Positions 41,075 to 49,227 of a DNA stretch of 64,000 nucleotides are shown in pieces. Source of the stretch: Albirhodobacter sp042466415 (lineage in GTDB: Bacteria; Pseudomonadota; Alphaproteobacteria; Rhodobacterales; Rhodobacteraceae); NCBI RefSeq assembly GCF_042466415.1, contig NZ_JAXHCH010000002.1:620001-684000 (forward strand), in the 5' to 3' direction. Within the stretch, counting starts at the first letter, position 1. Each line of letters opens with the position of its first letter. The notes beneath the pieces are model-generated. The model ran no database searches. It was given only the letters and a program-made list of their open reading frames with translations, and had not been told where the DNA came from. A program made the translations under genes and the position numbers.

Positions 41075-42436
41075 TTACCGATAGGTTACTTTTTTGACCG
41101 CTTCGACAACTTCGTCGGAGGTGATCAGAGCGTGCTTTTCGAGGTTCGCTGCGTAAGGCATCGGAACGTCTTTACCCGTGCAGTTGATCACAGGCGCATC
41201 CAGATAGTCAAATGCGCGCTCCATGATCGTCGCCGAGAGATGGTTGCCGATAGAGCCGACAGGCCAGCCTTCTTCGACTGTGACGCAACGATTGGTCTTC
41301 ATCACCGAGGCAAGGACCGTGTCGTAGTCGATCGGACGCAACGTCCGCAGATCGATGACCTCCGCCGAAATCCCGTCAGCTGCGAGTTTATCGGCAGCCT
41401 CGAGAGCGTGGACCATCCCGATCCCGAAGGAAACGATGGTCACGTCGGTACCTTCACGCCAGATTTTGGCCTTGCCGAAGGGGATCGTAAAGTCAGGCAG
41501 ATCCGGGACTTCAAACGATTTACCGTACATGATCTCGTTTTCGAGGAAGATGACGGGGTTTTTGTCGCGAATGGCTTGTTTTAGCAGGCCTTTTGCGTCA
41601 GCAGCCGAGTAGGGCATAACAACTTTCAGCCCTGGAATTTGGCTATACCAAGCCGCGTAACATTGCGAGTGTTGAGCGCCGACGCGCGCCGCGGCACCAT
41701 TTGGCCCTCGGAAGACAATCGGGCAGCCCATTTGACCGCCAGACATGTAAAGCGTTTTCGCCGCCGAGTTGATGATCTGGTCAATCGCTTGCATCGCGAA
41801 GTTGAAGGTCATGAACTCGACAATTGGGTTCAGTCCGGCCATCGCGGAGCCGACAGCAATCCCTGCGAAACCATGTTCGGTGATTGGCGTGTCGATCACG
41901 CGCTTCTCTCCGAACTCGTCGAGCAGGCCTTGCGAGATCTTGTAAGCGCCTTGATATTCCCCGACTTCTTCCCCCATCAGATAAACGGAGTTGTTGCCGC
42001 GCATTTCCTCGGCCATGGCTTCGCGAAGCGCCTCGCGAACGGTCATGGTTTTCATAGGTGTGCCTTCGGGCCAATCTTCCGAGGCTTTCGACACGATTTC
42101 AACAGGCGCCTTCGCCGCAGCAGGTGCTGAAGCTTCGGCTTTAGGTTCGGATTTGACCTCAGCTTGCGGCGCAGGAACTGCATCAGCGTCTTCGCCTTCC
42201 TCAACGAGGATAGCGATCGCCTCATTCACCTTCACGCCGGACGTGCCTTCCGCGACGAGGATTTTCCCCATCACGCCTTCGTCCACGGCCTCAAATTCCA
42301 TCGTCGCCTTATCGGTTTCGATTTCTGCGAGGATCATGCCGGAGGTGACAGTGTCCCCTTCCTTTACGAGCCATTTCGCAAGCGTGCCTTCCTCCATCGT
42401 CGGCGACAGGGCGGGCATCAAAATTTCGGTTGCCAT
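41075..42436 (-). CDS. pdhB: Pyruvate dehydrogenase E1 beta, with N-terminal lipoyl domain
   Basis: A 453-residue E1-beta. Residues 1-78 form a lipoyl domain almost identical in its core to that of E2 (E-T-D-K-A-T-M-E-F-E-A-V-D-E-G). A linker (about 80-130) leads to the transketolase-like domains: M-T-V-R-E-A-L-R-E-A-M, G-E-E-V-G-E-Y-Q-G-A-Y-K and the later P-F-G-K-A-K-I-W-R-E-G. Fusion of a lipoyl domain to E1-beta is established for alphaproteobacteria such as Sinorhizobium and Zymomonas. It lies 11 bases before pdhC and 13 after pdhA. Confidence 0.96.
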   Translation of the reverse strand: MATEILMPALSPTMEEGTLAKWLVKEGDTVTSGMILAEIETDKATMEFEAVDEGVMGKILVAEGTSGVKVNEAIAILVEEGEDADAVPAPQAEVKSEPKAEASAPAAAKAPVEIVSKASEDWPEGTPMKTMTVREALREAMAEEMRGNNSVYLMGEEVGEYQGAYKISQGLLDEFGEKRVIDTPITEHGFAGIAVGSAMAGLNPIVEFMTFNFAMQAIDQIINSAAKTLYMSGGQMGCPIVFRGPNGAAARVGAQHSQCYAAWYSQIPGLKVVMPYSAADAKGLLKQAIRDKNPVIFLENEIMYGKSFEVPDLPDFTIPFGKAKIWREGTDVTIVSFGIGMVHALEAADKLAADGISAEVIDLRTLRPIDYDTVLASVMKTNRCVTVEEGWPVGSIGNHLSATIMERAFDYLDAPVINCTGKDVPMPYAANLEKHALITSDEVVEAVKKVTYR

Positions 42437-42449
42437 TCTTTATTCTCCC

Positions 42450-43454
42450 TTACGCGTAGATATCGGTCCAGAGTTCCTCAAGCGCAGGCTCGGGGCTCTC
42501 CTTCGAGAAATCGGCGGCCTCGTTAACGATGGCTTTAATTTCTTTGTCGATGGCTTTGAGATCTTCGTCCGAAGCATGTTTGCCGGTCAAAAGAAGATCG
42601 CGAACTTGCTCGATCGGATCGCGCTCGTCGCGCATCTTCTGGACTTCCTCACGGGTGCGGTACTTCGCAGGGTCCGACATTGAGTGGCCACGGTAGCGAT
42701 AAGTCTTGATCTCGAGGATATATGGGCCTTCGCCTGCGCGGCAATGCGCGACGGCTTTCTCGGATGCGGCTTTCACCGCGAGCACGTCCATGCCATCGAC
42801 CGCTTCGCCCGGGATGCCAAAGGCCGTGCCGCGGGTGTATAGTTCTGGCGTCGACGTTGAGCGTTTTTGCGAGGTGCCCATTGCGTATTGGTTGTTCTCA
42901 ATGACGAAGATCACCGGAAGCTTCCAAAGTGCTGCCATGTTGAAGGTCTCGTAGATCTGACCTTGGTTGGCGGCGCCGTCCCCAAAATACGCGAAGGTGA
43001 CATTGTCATTGCCGCTGTACTTGTCTGCGAAAGCGAGCCCCGCGCCGAGCGGAACCTGCGCGCCCACGATCCCGTGGCCGCCGTAGAAGTGCTTCTCTTT
43101 CGAGAACATGTGCATCGAGCCGCCTTTGCCTTTCGACAAGCCGCCTTCGCGTCCGGTCAATTCAGCCATGACGCCCTTGGGGTCCATCCCGCATGCGAGC
43201 ATATGCCCGTGGTCGCGGTACGAGGTGATGCGCTTGTCGCCCTCTTTCGTCGCGGCCTCTAGGCCCACGACGACGGCCTCTTGGCCGATGTAGAGGTGAC
43301 AAAAGCCGCCGATTAGGCCCATGCCATATAGTTGGCCGGCTTTCTCCTCAAAACGTCGGATTAACAACATTTCTCGGTAGTAAGTCAGCAATTCATCTTT
43401 GGAAACATTGGGCTTTGCGCCAGCTTGCGCTTCTGCCCCTTTGCGTGCCGCCAT
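42450..43454 (-). CDS. pdhA: Pyruvate dehydrogenase E1 alpha
   Basis: A 334-residue thiamine-diphosphate enzyme subunit. The TPP motif is G-D-G-A-A-N-Q-G-Q-I-Y-E-T-F-N-M-A through V-I-E-N-N (about 168-200). R-R-F-E-E-K and G-F-C-H-L-Y-I-G-Q-E-A (about 31-60) and the phosphorylation-loop-like Y-R-Y-R-G-H-S-M-S-D-P-A (about 265-276) are conserved. The ATG at 43454 follows GGGAGGAG; an ATG within that site, five codons upstream, is less likely. First gene of the pdhABC run. Confidence 0.96.
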   Translation of the reverse strand: MAARKGAEAQAGAKPNVSKDELLTYYREMLLIRRFEEKAGQLYGMGLIGGFCHLYIGQEAVVVGLEAATKEGDKRITSYRDHGHMLACGMDPKGVMAELTGREGGLSKGKGGSMHMFSKEKHFYGGHGIVGAQVPLGAGLAFADKYSGNDNVTFAYFGDGAANQGQIYETFNMAALWKLPVIFVIENNQYAMGTSQKRSTSTPELYTRGTAFGIPGEAVDGMDVLAVKAASEKAVAHCRAGEGPYILEIKTYRYRGHSMSDPAKYRTREEVQKMRDERDPIEQVRDLLLTGKHASDEDLKAIDKEIKAIVNEAADFSKESPEPALEELWTDIYA

Positions 43455-43733
43455 GGTGGCTCCTCCCATTCCGGTGGAATAGTTCAACATTAAACCAGTT
43501 TTTAGCCGATCTGGAATCAAACTGCAACGCCCGCGACGCAACCTAGTGATGCATGGCGCGCAAGCCTCTGATGTTGTGTGACATCGGGGGCGAAATGCGT
43601 GCAATGCGACCGGCGAATACGGACGCGACGATGCGGCTGGGGTGAGCGTATCGAGAGTTATGCGGGCTGGCTAGTGGGAACGAAAAACTTCCCCATCCAT
43701 TTGCGGCGGGGCTGGCGTCCGGCGAAGCGGCGC

Positions 43734-44030
43734 TTAACGGATGACGATCTCGTCGGCGCGAACCGTGCCAAGTACTTCACGTGCGCGCTCGTCAAGCAGG
43801 TCGATATCCAAAAAGTCGTCCGAAAGGCGATGCGTGAGGTTCGCCATGCGCTCAAGCTCTGCACGCAACTCCGCGCGCTCCGCTTCAAGCGATGTGATTT
43901 CCGCCTCAATCTGAGCCCGACGGAAGATCCCGTACGAACCCTGCACCGCCGCAAGCGTAAAGATCGCTGCTAAAACCAGCGCGCCTGCGAAAAAGATGAG
44001 GGGCCCGATAGGGGTCTTGCCGTGGGTCAT
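43734..44030 (-). CDS. ftsB: FtsB/DivIC-family septum protein
   Basis: A 98-residue protein with one membrane segment (about 10-30) and a short coiled coil rich in Ala, Glu, Leu and Arg (about 38-66). It ends L-L-D-E-R-A-R-E-V-L-G-T-V-R-A-D-E-I-V-I, close to the usual FtsB ending (R-x-x-L-g-m-v-k-p-g-E). FtsB joins FtsL and FtsQ in activating septal peptidoglycan synthesis. It is found upstream of pdhABC in many alphaproteobacteria, as here. Confidence 0.88.
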   Translation of the reverse strand: MTHGKTPIGPLIFFAGALVLAAIFTLAAVQGSYGIFRRAQIEAEITSLEAERAELRAELERMANLTHRLSDDFLDIDLLDERAREVLGTVRADEIVIR

Positions 44031-44140
44031 TCTGCTGCCTCGTTCCGCCTCTTATGGGCGTTGACCGAATCATGCCACAAGTGATTCGCGATGTGAATCC
44101 CGAAAATCAATTTTTTGCACATTTCGTTGAGTTAAATAAG

Positions 44141-44168
44141 AAACCCCCGCCACGTTGGGGCAGGGGTT
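44141..44168 (-). terminator. Terminator-like hairpin after fba
   Basis: AACCCCcGCC-acgtt-GGgGCaGGGGTT stem, 55 bases beyond the aldolase stop, with TTTCTTATTT on the minus strand. Confidence 0.75.
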
Positions 44169-44222
44169 ACGTATCATGCTTTGGGCGAGAGGCAAGCGAG
44201 CGATCGCCTCAGGCGATCACGG

Positions 44223-45152
44223 TTAGGCTTTGCCTTTGTAGATATCGACGAGCTTGGAGAGCATCGCAAGCGCATCGCCGCGCTCGCGTTGGAACGAGTT
44301 GCGGCCGATGATCGAGCCGTTTCCACCCCCGTCGCGGATCGCGCGCGCGTCGTCATAGACCGCGTTCTCGCCCTTCGTCGCGCCGCCCGAGAAGACGATC
44401 AGGCGACGGCCAGCGAACGAGGCATCCACGCAATGCTTCACGCGCGCGGCCATGTCGGCGATGTCGATTTTCTCATCCTCATAGACCTTCTTCGCCTCCG
44501 GCAGCATCAGGTGATCTGTCGAGAGCTTGATCTTGATGATATGTGCGCCCAGCAAGGCCGCAACATGTGCCGCGTAGGCCGCAACGTCGATCCCGGTCTC
44601 GCCGGACTTGGTGATCGCCTCGCCGCGCGGGTAGGACCAGATAACCGTCGCGACGCCCTTGGCAGCCGCTTCCTTACGCATCTCGACAATTTCCTCGAAC
44701 ATATCGAGCGCCATGTCGGAGCCAGGATAGATCGTGAAACCGATCGCTGACGCCCCGATCCGCAACGCATCATCGACGGAGCCGGTAATCGCCTGATTCT
44801 TTCCCGCCGTGTCCGACATCAGGGAATTCGCCGAGTTCACCTTCAAGATGGTCGGGATCTGACCGGCGAACGTGTCGGCACCCGCTTCCAAAGAGCCCAA
44901 AGGGGCCGCGTAAGCGTTAAGGCCCGCGTCGATCGCAAGTTGGTAATGATAATGCGGATCGTATCCCGCAGGGTTCTTCGCGAAAGAGCGTGCAGGCCCG
45001 TGCTCGAAACCTTGATCAACTGGCAGAATGATCATCTTGCCCGTTCCGCCGAGCTTCCCCTGCATCAACATCCGGCACAGGTTCGCCTTAACGCCGGGCG
45101 TTTCGCCCTCATAATTGGCAAGAATTTTCTGAACAGTTCTGGTCGCGCGCAT
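44223..45152 (-). CDS. fbaB: Class I fructose-bisphosphate aldolase (FbaB/DhnA family)
   Basis: A 309-residue TIM-barrel aldolase. I-L-P-V-D-Q-G-F-E-H-G-P (about 43-54) is the N-terminal signature; V-I-W-S-Y-P-R-G-E near 173 and H-I-I-K-I-K-L-S-T (about 206-214), with the Schiff-base Lys, are the active-site strands. F-S-G-G-A-T-K-G near 258 binds phosphate. It cleaves fructose 1,6-bisphosphate or acts in gluconeogenesis. It lies next to pgk in the same orientation, each with its own terminator. Confidence 0.93.
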   Translation of the reverse strand: MRATRTVQKILANYEGETPGVKANLCRMLMQGKLGGTGKMIILPVDQGFEHGPARSFAKNPAGYDPHYHYQLAIDAGLNAYAAPLGSLEAGADTFAGQIPTILKVNSANSLMSDTAGKNQAITGSVDDALRIGASAIGFTIYPGSDMALDMFEEIVEMRKEAAAKGVATVIWSYPRGEAITKSGETGIDVAAYAAHVAALLGAHIIKIKLSTDHLMLPEAKKVYEDEKIDIADMAARVKHCVDASFAGRRLIVFSGGATKGENAVYDDARAIRDGGGNGSIIGRNSFQRERGDALAMLSKLVDIYKGKA

Positions 45153-45416
45153 GGGTCTCTCCTCAAGCGAATGTCAGTTGCTATTGCCATAGCAGGCTTA
45201 AAGAGGTGCGCAACGTGTGGTTGCGCTAACACATTCGAATTGCGGCAAAATTCCGCTCTGGCTGCGGGTTTTATCGTCATGAAACCGTCAAAAGAGGCGA
45301 TTGAAATTCCTCCATTTTAGTGACGAATTAACCCTGCGGCAGTTTGCTGGCGGTGCGGTCGCGTTCTGCGTGGCCGACGCGAATCTCTTCGGGGGGACGC
45401 CAAAGCGGCGATATAG

Positions 45417-45441
45417 AAAAAGGGAGGCCGAAGCCTCCCTT
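45417..45441 (-). terminator. Terminator of pgk
   Basis: GGGAGGC-cgaa-GCCTCCC with TTTTT on the minus strand, 43 bases beyond the stop. Confidence 0.92.
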
Positions 45442-45483
45442 CATATTCTTCTGTCAGTCAGGTACAAACAGCGCCCGCGCGCC

Positions 45484-46674
45484 TTATGCGGAGAGTGCTG
45501 CAACCCCGGGAAGCTCTTTGCCCTCCATCCATTCCAAGAAGGCGCCCCCCGCGGTTGAGATATAGGTGAAGTCTTTCGCGGCGCCTGCCTTGTTGAGCGC
45601 CGCGACCGTGTCGCCGCCGCCCGCAACGGAGATCAACTTGCCCTCCACCGTCAATGCCGCCGCCCGCGCAGCCGCCGCATTGGTTGCGACGTCGAAGGGC
45701 TCGATCTCAAACGCGCCGAGCGGGCCATTCCAGATCAGCGTCTTGGACGCTTCGAAAATCGCGGAGACTTGCTCGACCGATTTTGGCCCGGCGTCCAGAA
45801 TCATCGCGTCGGATGGGCAGGCATCTGCCGCGACCACGTCTGACGCAGCACCGGCCTTGAATTCGCGCGCCACGACGACGTCGCTCGGTAAGACGATCAC
45901 ACAGCCCGAATCCTTTGCCTTCGCGAGGATCTCGCGCGCCGTCTCCGCCATATCATGCTCTGCCAGAGATTTGCCGACATCAATACCTTGTGCCACGAGG
46001 AAGGTATTTGCCATCCCGCCGCCGATGATCAGGTTGTCGACCTTTGTCACAAGGTTTCCCAACAACTCGAGTTTTGTCGAGACTTTCGCGCCCCCCACCA
46101 CGGCTGTCACAGGGCGTTCGGGTGCGCCAAGGGCTGCTTCCAGCGCCTTGAGCTCGGCAGCCATCAAGCGGCCTGCGCAAGAGGGGAGAATCTCCGCGAT
46201 ACCGACTGTGGACGCATGGGCGCGGTGTGCGGCGGAGAAGGCATCATTCACGTAAACTTCGCCCAACGCCGCCATTGATGCGGACAGCTCGCGGTCGTTC
46301 TTTTCCTCGCCCGCATGGAAACGGGTATTCTCGAGCAACAAAACCTCGCCGGTTTTCAGTTCCGAGACAGCCGTTTTCGCTGGGCCGCCGATGCAGTTGC
46401 TCGCGAATTTGACTGGCAGGCCAAGTGCGTTCGACAGCGCAGGCACCAGCATCTCCAATGAAAGCGCGGGCACGACTTGGCCCTTCGGGCGCCCGAAATG
46501 CGCCAGCAACACCGGCTTGCCGCCCGCCGCGATGATATCTTTCACCGTGGGCACGATCTTTTGGATGCGCGTGTCATCCGTGACCTGACCCTCCTCGATC
46601 GGCACATTGATATCGACCCGCACCAAAGCGACTTTGCCGTTCAGATCCATATCGTCGAGTGTTTTCCAAGCCAT
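45484..46674 (-). CDS. pgk: Phosphoglycerate kinase
   Basis: A 396-residue glycolytic enzyme from ATG 46674 (M-A-W-K-T-L-D-D-M-D). V-R-V-D-I-N-V-P (about 16-23) is the signature; H-F-G-R-P-K-G and L-L-E-N-T-R-F-H-A-G-E-E bind 3-phosphoglycerate; G-G-A-K-V-S-T-K and G-G-G-D-T-V-A-A-L with T-A-G-G-A-F-L-E-W bind nucleotide. It makes ATP from 1,3-bisphosphoglycerate. Confidence 0.97.
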   Translation of the reverse strand: MAWKTLDDMDLNGKVALVRVDINVPIEEGQVTDDTRIQKIVPTVKDIIAAGGKPVLLAHFGRPKGQVVPALSLEMLVPALSNALGLPVKFASNCIGGPAKTAVSELKTGEVLLLENTRFHAGEEKNDRELSASMAALGEVYVNDAFSAAHRAHASTVGIAEILPSCAGRLMAAELKALEAALGAPERPVTAVVGGAKVSTKLELLGNLVTKVDNLIIGGGMANTFLVAQGIDVGKSLAEHDMAETAREILAKAKDSGCVIVLPSDVVVAREFKAGAASDVVAADACPSDAMILDAGPKSVEQVSAIFEASKTLIWNGPLGAFEIEPFDVATNAAAARAAALTVEGKLISVAGGGDTVAALNKAGAAKDFTYISTAGGAFLEWMEGKELPGVAALSA

Positions 46675-46863
46675 ATCGCGAGCCCCCAAAGGTAAATGCG
46701 TTTAAACGCTTTTCCCTTGTCTGCACGCCGCCGTCAATAAGTCGGTCAACAACCGCGTGATCGTCGAACCCGCGGTATGTTGAACGCATCCTCTCCGGCT
46801 TTCCCCTTGTCTCAACCTGTCGCCAAGCATAGGTTCGCACAGAATAATCGCAGGAGGCGCCAA

Positions 46864-47370
46864 ATGGCCGATATCAAAGATCCCGAAAATACCGTCATCA
46901 TCGAATTGAAAGACGGCAATGTCGTCATCGAATTGCTGCCAGATGTGGCCCCGAAGCACGTTGAGCGGATGAAGACGCTCGCGCGCGCTGGCGCATATGA
47001 CAATGTCGCTTTCCACCGCGTCATTGAGGGCTTCATGGCGCAAACAGGCGACGTGAAGTTCGCGAATATGGAAAAAGACTACACTCCCGCCCGTGCTGGT
47101 ATGGGTGGGTCGGATCTTGACGATCTTCCGGCTGAATTCTCCAATGTTCCGCACGCGCGCGGCTCGATCGGTGCGGCACGCTCGTCCAGCCCGAACTCCG
47201 CCAACTCGCAGTTTTTCATCAACTTCGGCGACAACGCTTTCCTGAACGGCCAATACACCGTTTACGGGCAAGTCATCGAAGGCATGGAGCATGTTGACAA
47301 AATCGTCCGTGGCGAGCCGCCGCGCTATCCCGATCGTATGATCTCCGTGAAAGTGGCCGCCGATGCGTAA
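46864..47370 (+). CDS. ppiB: Cytosolic peptidyl-prolyl isomerase (cyclophilin)
   Basis: A 168-residue cyclophilin with no signal peptide, preceded by AGGAGG seven bases before ATG. Y-D-N-V-A-F-H-R-V-I-E-G-F-M-A-Q-T-G-D (about 42-60) has the catalytic Arg and Phe; S-A-N-S-Q-F-F-I-N-F and L-N-G-Q-Y-T-V-Y-G-Q-V complete the binding groove. It lies 8 bases over the start of a second, exported copy, so both are probably cotranscribed. Confidence 0.93.
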   Translation: MADIKDPENTVIIELKDGNVVIELLPDVAPKHVERMKTLARAGAYDNVAFHRVIEGFMAQTGDVKFANMEKDYTPARAGMGGSDLDDLPAEFSNVPHARGSIGAARSSSPNSANSQFFINFGDNAFLNGQYTVYGQVIEGMEHVDKIVRGEPPRYPDRMISVKVAADA

Positions 47371-47944
47371 GCTGATCGCAGCGACTTTGCTCAGCGCCTT
47401 GGCGGCGACGGGGGCCTTCGCAGAAGGGTCCGGCGTGCCAGACGGTGACGGACCAAACCTCGGATTGGAAGTCGCGGGCAGCGTGACGGGTAAGATCGTC
47501 ATCGACCTTCTTCCCGATGTGGCCCCCAGCCACGTCGCGCAGATCACCGAGCTCGCCGCCGCAGGGGCCTATGATAACGTGGTGTTCCACCGCGTTATTG
47601 AGGGCTTCATGGCGCAAACCGGCGACGTGCAATTCGGCAAAAAGGGCGGTGATACGTCCATGGCGGGCATGGGCGGCTCCGAGCGCCCTGATCTGAAGGC
47701 CGAATTCTCCAATCGTTCTTTCACGCGCGGTATGGTGGGCATGGCCCGTTCCGCTTCGCCTGATTCCGCCAATTCGCAATTCTTCATCATGTTTGCGGAC
47801 GCCCCGCACCTCGACGGCCAATACACCATTGTTGGGCACGTCGTTGAGGGGATGGAGATCGTGGATGCGCTGAAAAAAGGCGATCAACGCGCGAATGGCG
47901 CTGTTGACGAGCCCGATTACATCGTCTCGGCCACGGTAGAGTAA
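47363..47944 (+). CDS. Periplasmic peptidyl-prolyl isomerase (cyclophilin)
   Basis: A 193-residue cyclophilin with a signal peptide (M-R-K-L-I-A-A-T-L-L ending A-F-A near residue 20), followed by an acidic spacer. The active motif V-F-H-R-V-I-E-G-F-M-A-Q-T-G-D and S-A-N-S-Q-F-F-I-M-F match the upstream gene, so the pair looks like a duplication with one copy redirected to the periplasm. It overlaps the upstream gene by 8 bases. Confidence 0.93.
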   Translation: MRKLIAATLLSALAATGAFAEGSGVPDGDGPNLGLEVAGSVTGKIVIDLLPDVAPSHVAQITELAAAGAYDNVVFHRVIEGFMAQTGDVQFGKKGGDTSMAGMGGSERPDLKAEFSNRSFTRGMVGMARSASPDSANSQFFIMFADAPHLDGQYTIVGHVVEGMEIVDALKKGDQRANGAVDEPDYIVSATVE

Positions 47945-48108
47945 ACTTTGGGGGCGGGGCGCGCAGCCTCGCCCGCAATTGGAGGGGGGCAGCCCCCTCC
48001 AGACCATGTCGCATGATATCCCCAAGGGGCGGTCATCCCCTGATTTTTCTCACGTCGCAAGAGGATCGCTCGATTGGTGCTTTGGACGATCCTTGCGGGA
48101 AAAATGAT

Positions 48109-48732
48109 ATGACCCCCTATCTGACATATGCGAGTGCCCTTGCCATCGCCGCGGTCATTCCGGGCCCGGGCGTTGCGGCTCTGGTCGGGCAGGCGTTGGG
48201 GCAGGGGCTTCGCGCCGCGCTGTGGTTCTTAATCGGCATCACCTTGGGCGATGTTGCCTACCTCACCATCGCCGTTTTGGGGCTGGCGGCACTTACGTCA
48301 GTCTTTGCCGGCGCTTTGGTCGTGATCAAAGCTGCGGGCGGCGCCTATCTCGTCTTTCTCGGCTACCGTTTTTGGACCAGTCAATCGGGCCTCATCGCGG
48401 TTCAGCGCGCCACACGTGCGAGTGATCTCAAAACGCTCAGTTCGGGGTTTGCCTTGACGATGGGAAATCCGAAAACCATCGTGTTCTATCTCGCTCTTTT
48501 GCCCGCGGTCATGGATCTGGGGCGCGTGGATGCCGCGCAATGGGCGGGGATGGCCGCGCTGACGGTTATCGTGTTGCTCGTAACCCTGTCACCCTATGTG
48601 CTCCTCGCCAATCGCGCCCGCAACGCCCTGCGCGACCCGCGCGCGCAGCACCGTCTCGCGCGCGCGGCCGGCCTCTTTATCGGCGGCGCAGGCGCGGTAA
48701 TCCTGATCCAAGCAGCGATGCGCGTTTTGTGA
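48109..48732 (+). CDS. LysE family exporter
   Basis: A 207-residue inner-membrane protein with six hydrophobic segments. The N-terminal I-P-G-P-G-V-A-A-L-V-G-Q-A-L-G-Q-G (about 16-32) and the G-N-P-K-T-I-V-F-Y-L-A-L-L-P motif in the middle are LysE/RhtB signatures. The family exports amino acids or related small molecules; the substrate is unknown. The ATG at 48109 was chosen because the upstream 32 codons are not homologous in pattern. Confidence 0.88.
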   Translation: MTPYLTYASALAIAAVIPGPGVAALVGQALGQGLRAALWFLIGITLGDVAYLTIAVLGLAALTSVFAGALVVIKAAGGAYLVFLGYRFWTSQSGLIAVQRATRASDLKTLSSGFALTMGNPKTIVFYLALLPAVMDLGRVDAAQWAGMAALTVIVLLVTLSPYVLLANRARNALRDPRAQHRLARAAGLFIGGAGAVILIQAAMRVL

Positions 48733-48738
48733 AGGGGC

Positions 48739-48764
48739 TCAAGCTATAAGTTCCTATAGCTTGA
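48739..48764. promoter_or_regulatory. 10-bp perfect inverted repeat
   Basis: TCAAGCTATA-agttcc-TATAGCTTGA, 7 bases after the LysE-family stop and 58 bases before the next gene. There is no T-run, and the AT-rich dyad resembles an operator; a simple stem is also possible. Confidence 0.45.
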
Positions 48765-48822
48765 ACGGCCTCAGATATCCTTGATCCTCCAGTCTGTTCC
48801 CTGACTAGGAAAGGATCTCACG

Positions 48823-49158
48823 ATGCCAAGCTTACCCCGTCTGTCTCTCGCCGCTGCTCTGCTGATGCCGCTCATAGCCCCCGCCGCCAGAGCCTTTACC
48901 GTGGACCATCACAGAGGGCTATTGGTAATGTATAAGGCCAGAAGCGGAAACTGGCTCGGCTGCGGGCCGGTGCAATGCCTACAGGTCGCCGAGGAGACGC
49001 TCGACCGCGCTGGCGATCTCGTGACGCCCGACCGTCTCGGAGAGCCGTATTACATCGGCAGCATCGGGCGCTGTGATTTCTATCAGACCCCCAAAGCGGT
49101 CGAAAGCTACGAACATAATGCGCGCTGGGTGCTCAAACGGATCGAGACCAAATGCTAA
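48823..49158 (+). CDS. Small secreted protein, function unknown
   Basis: A 111-residue protein with a clear signal peptide (about 1-24, ending A-R-A-F). The mature part has four Cys (W-L-G-C-G-P-V-Q-C-L, R-C-D-F-Y and the last residue Cys), consistent with two disulfides. The ATG follows AGGAAAGG by ten bases. It is a single gene convergent with tyrS. No known family was recognised. Confidence 0.65.
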   Translation: MPSLPRLSLAAALLMPLIAPAARAFTVDHHRGLLVMYKARSGNWLGCGPVQCLQVAEETLDRAGDLVTPDRLGEPYYIGSIGRCDFYQTPKAVESYEHNARWVLKRIETKC

Positions 49159-49176
49159 GCCAAACCCGCGCGCATG

Positions 49177-49204
49177 AAAAAAGGCGCGGAGTTTCCCCCG
49201 CGCC
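49177..49204 (-). terminator. Terminator of tyrS
   Basis: GGCGCGG-agtttccc-CCGCGCC stem with TTTTTT on the minus strand. Confidence 0.85.
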
Positions 49205-49227
49205 CTTAAAGATCGACCGCGGCCTTC

